Below the pieces are notes generated by a model. It had not been told where the DNA came from, ran no database searches, and worked only from the letters and a program-made list of their open reading frames with translations. A DNA stretch of 64,000 nucleotides from CAKZNE01 sp964485405. Its GTDB lineage: Bacteria > Bacteroidota > Bacteroidia > Flavobacteriales > Schleiferiaceae. The stretch is from positions 1 through 64,000 of the forward strand of contig CAZAJG010000021.1 in NCBI GenBank assembly GCA_964485405.1. The letters run 5' to 3'. Positions 63,667-64,000 of this stretch are shown piece after piece. Position numbers and translations under genes: made by a program. How positions within the stretch are numbered: position 1 is the first letter of the stretch; every line of letters starts with the position of its first letter.

Positions 63667-64000
63667 TTAAGAATTCAAAGCTTCTGCACCTCCAACAATC
63701 TCAAGAATCTCATTGGTAATAGCTGCTTGACGAGCTTTGTTGTAAGAAAGTTTAAGTTCACTTACTAAGTCTGTAGCGTTATCCGTTGCCTTGTGCATAG
63801 CCGTCATACGCGCTCCATGTTCAGAGGCATTGCTATCCAAAATGCTTTTGTATAACTGTGTTTTTAAAGATTTAGGAATTAAGTCTTCTAAAATTTCCTC
63901 TTTTTGAGGTTCGTAGATATAGTCTCCACCGCCATTGGCATCTCCTTCTACTTCTCTTACAGGTAAAAGCTGTTCTTGTTGAACATTTTGAACCGCAGCG
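63667..64000 (-). CDS. atpG: ATP synthase gamma subunit, C-terminal part (5' end outside window)
   Basis: Hand translation of the minus strand gives about 110 residues ending DLVSELKLSYNKARQAA, then ITNEILEIVGGAEALNS and a TAA at 63667-63669. The motif MTAMHKATDNAT upstream and the final helix are highly conserved in F1 gamma. It forms the rotor shaft of F1F0 ATP synthase. Terminator follows at 63611. Confidence 0.95.
   Translation of the reverse strand, partial: AAVQNVQQEQLLPVREVEGDANGGGDYIYEPQKEEILEDLIPKSLKTQLYKSILDSNASEHGARMTAMHKATDNATDLVSELKLSYNKARQAAITNEILEIVGGAEALNS

Overview
The window looks like a chromosomal segment of a Bacteroidota bacterium, most likely a flavobacterium-like or Cryomorphaceae-like marine lineage (inference). 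The evidence is: many secreted proteins ending in type IX secretion (T9SS) sorting domains; two-component systems with LytTR output domains and a Reg_prop/Y_Y_Y sensor; a TonB-dependent receptor with a carboxypeptidase-like N-terminal domain; promoter elements of the TAnnTTTG type; and few visible Shine-Dalgarno sequences. No tRNA, rRNA, CRISPR array or insertion sequence was recognised.

Layout. 1-3061: two adjacent P-loop ATPase genes on the minus strand, the second carrying nearly identical 120-bp TPR repeats and running off the left edge. 3255-6477: VOC protein, a BlaI-type repressor coupled to an M56-M23 peptidase fusion, and two small proteins. 6540-11823: kbl, a RecB/AddA-like helicase-nuclease and sodA. 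11911-14715: decaying T9SS-sorted genes, one frameshifted and one with two in-frame stops beside an intact paralogue. 14854-24718: lpxH, DinB, UBP zinc finger, small hypotheticals, an AGCS alanine/glycine symporter, a LAS-type peptidase, SRPBCC and AraC proteins and a lipoprotein. 25997-28786: an AT-rich three-gene cassette (membrane protein, divergent membrane kinase, receiver-only protein). 28952-36243: a metal-uptake operon with a predicted DtxR/MntR box upstream (TonB receptor, thioredoxin-fold protein, MntR-like regulator, binding lipoprotein, ATPase and two permeases, one with a fused DtxR-like tail). 36312-44567: three large paralogous T9SS-secreted proteins with a lone contractile-tail sheath gene among them. 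44901-52565: a secreted beta-helix/FG-GAP protein and two LytTR regulatory circuits. 52698-63549: S4 protein, an unusual dehydrogenase/aldolase/aldolase operon, a Na/Pi cotransporter, methyltransferase, flavoprotein reductase, esterase, crotonase, SIMPL protein and an NtrY-like kinase. 63667-64000: the 3' end of atpG.

How they work together. The clearest functional unit is the metal-uptake operon: outer-membrane receptor, periplasmic binding protein and ABC transporter under one predicted metal-sensing operator. The BlaI/M56-M23 pair is a self-contained regulatory unit in which the usual beta-lactam sensor domain is replaced by a cell-wall peptidase domain. The best candidates for undescribed biology are the orphan sheath among three secreted paralogues, the AT-rich three-gene cassette, the paired ATPases and the aldolase operon. 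All functional assignments come from reading translated motifs; no database search was run.
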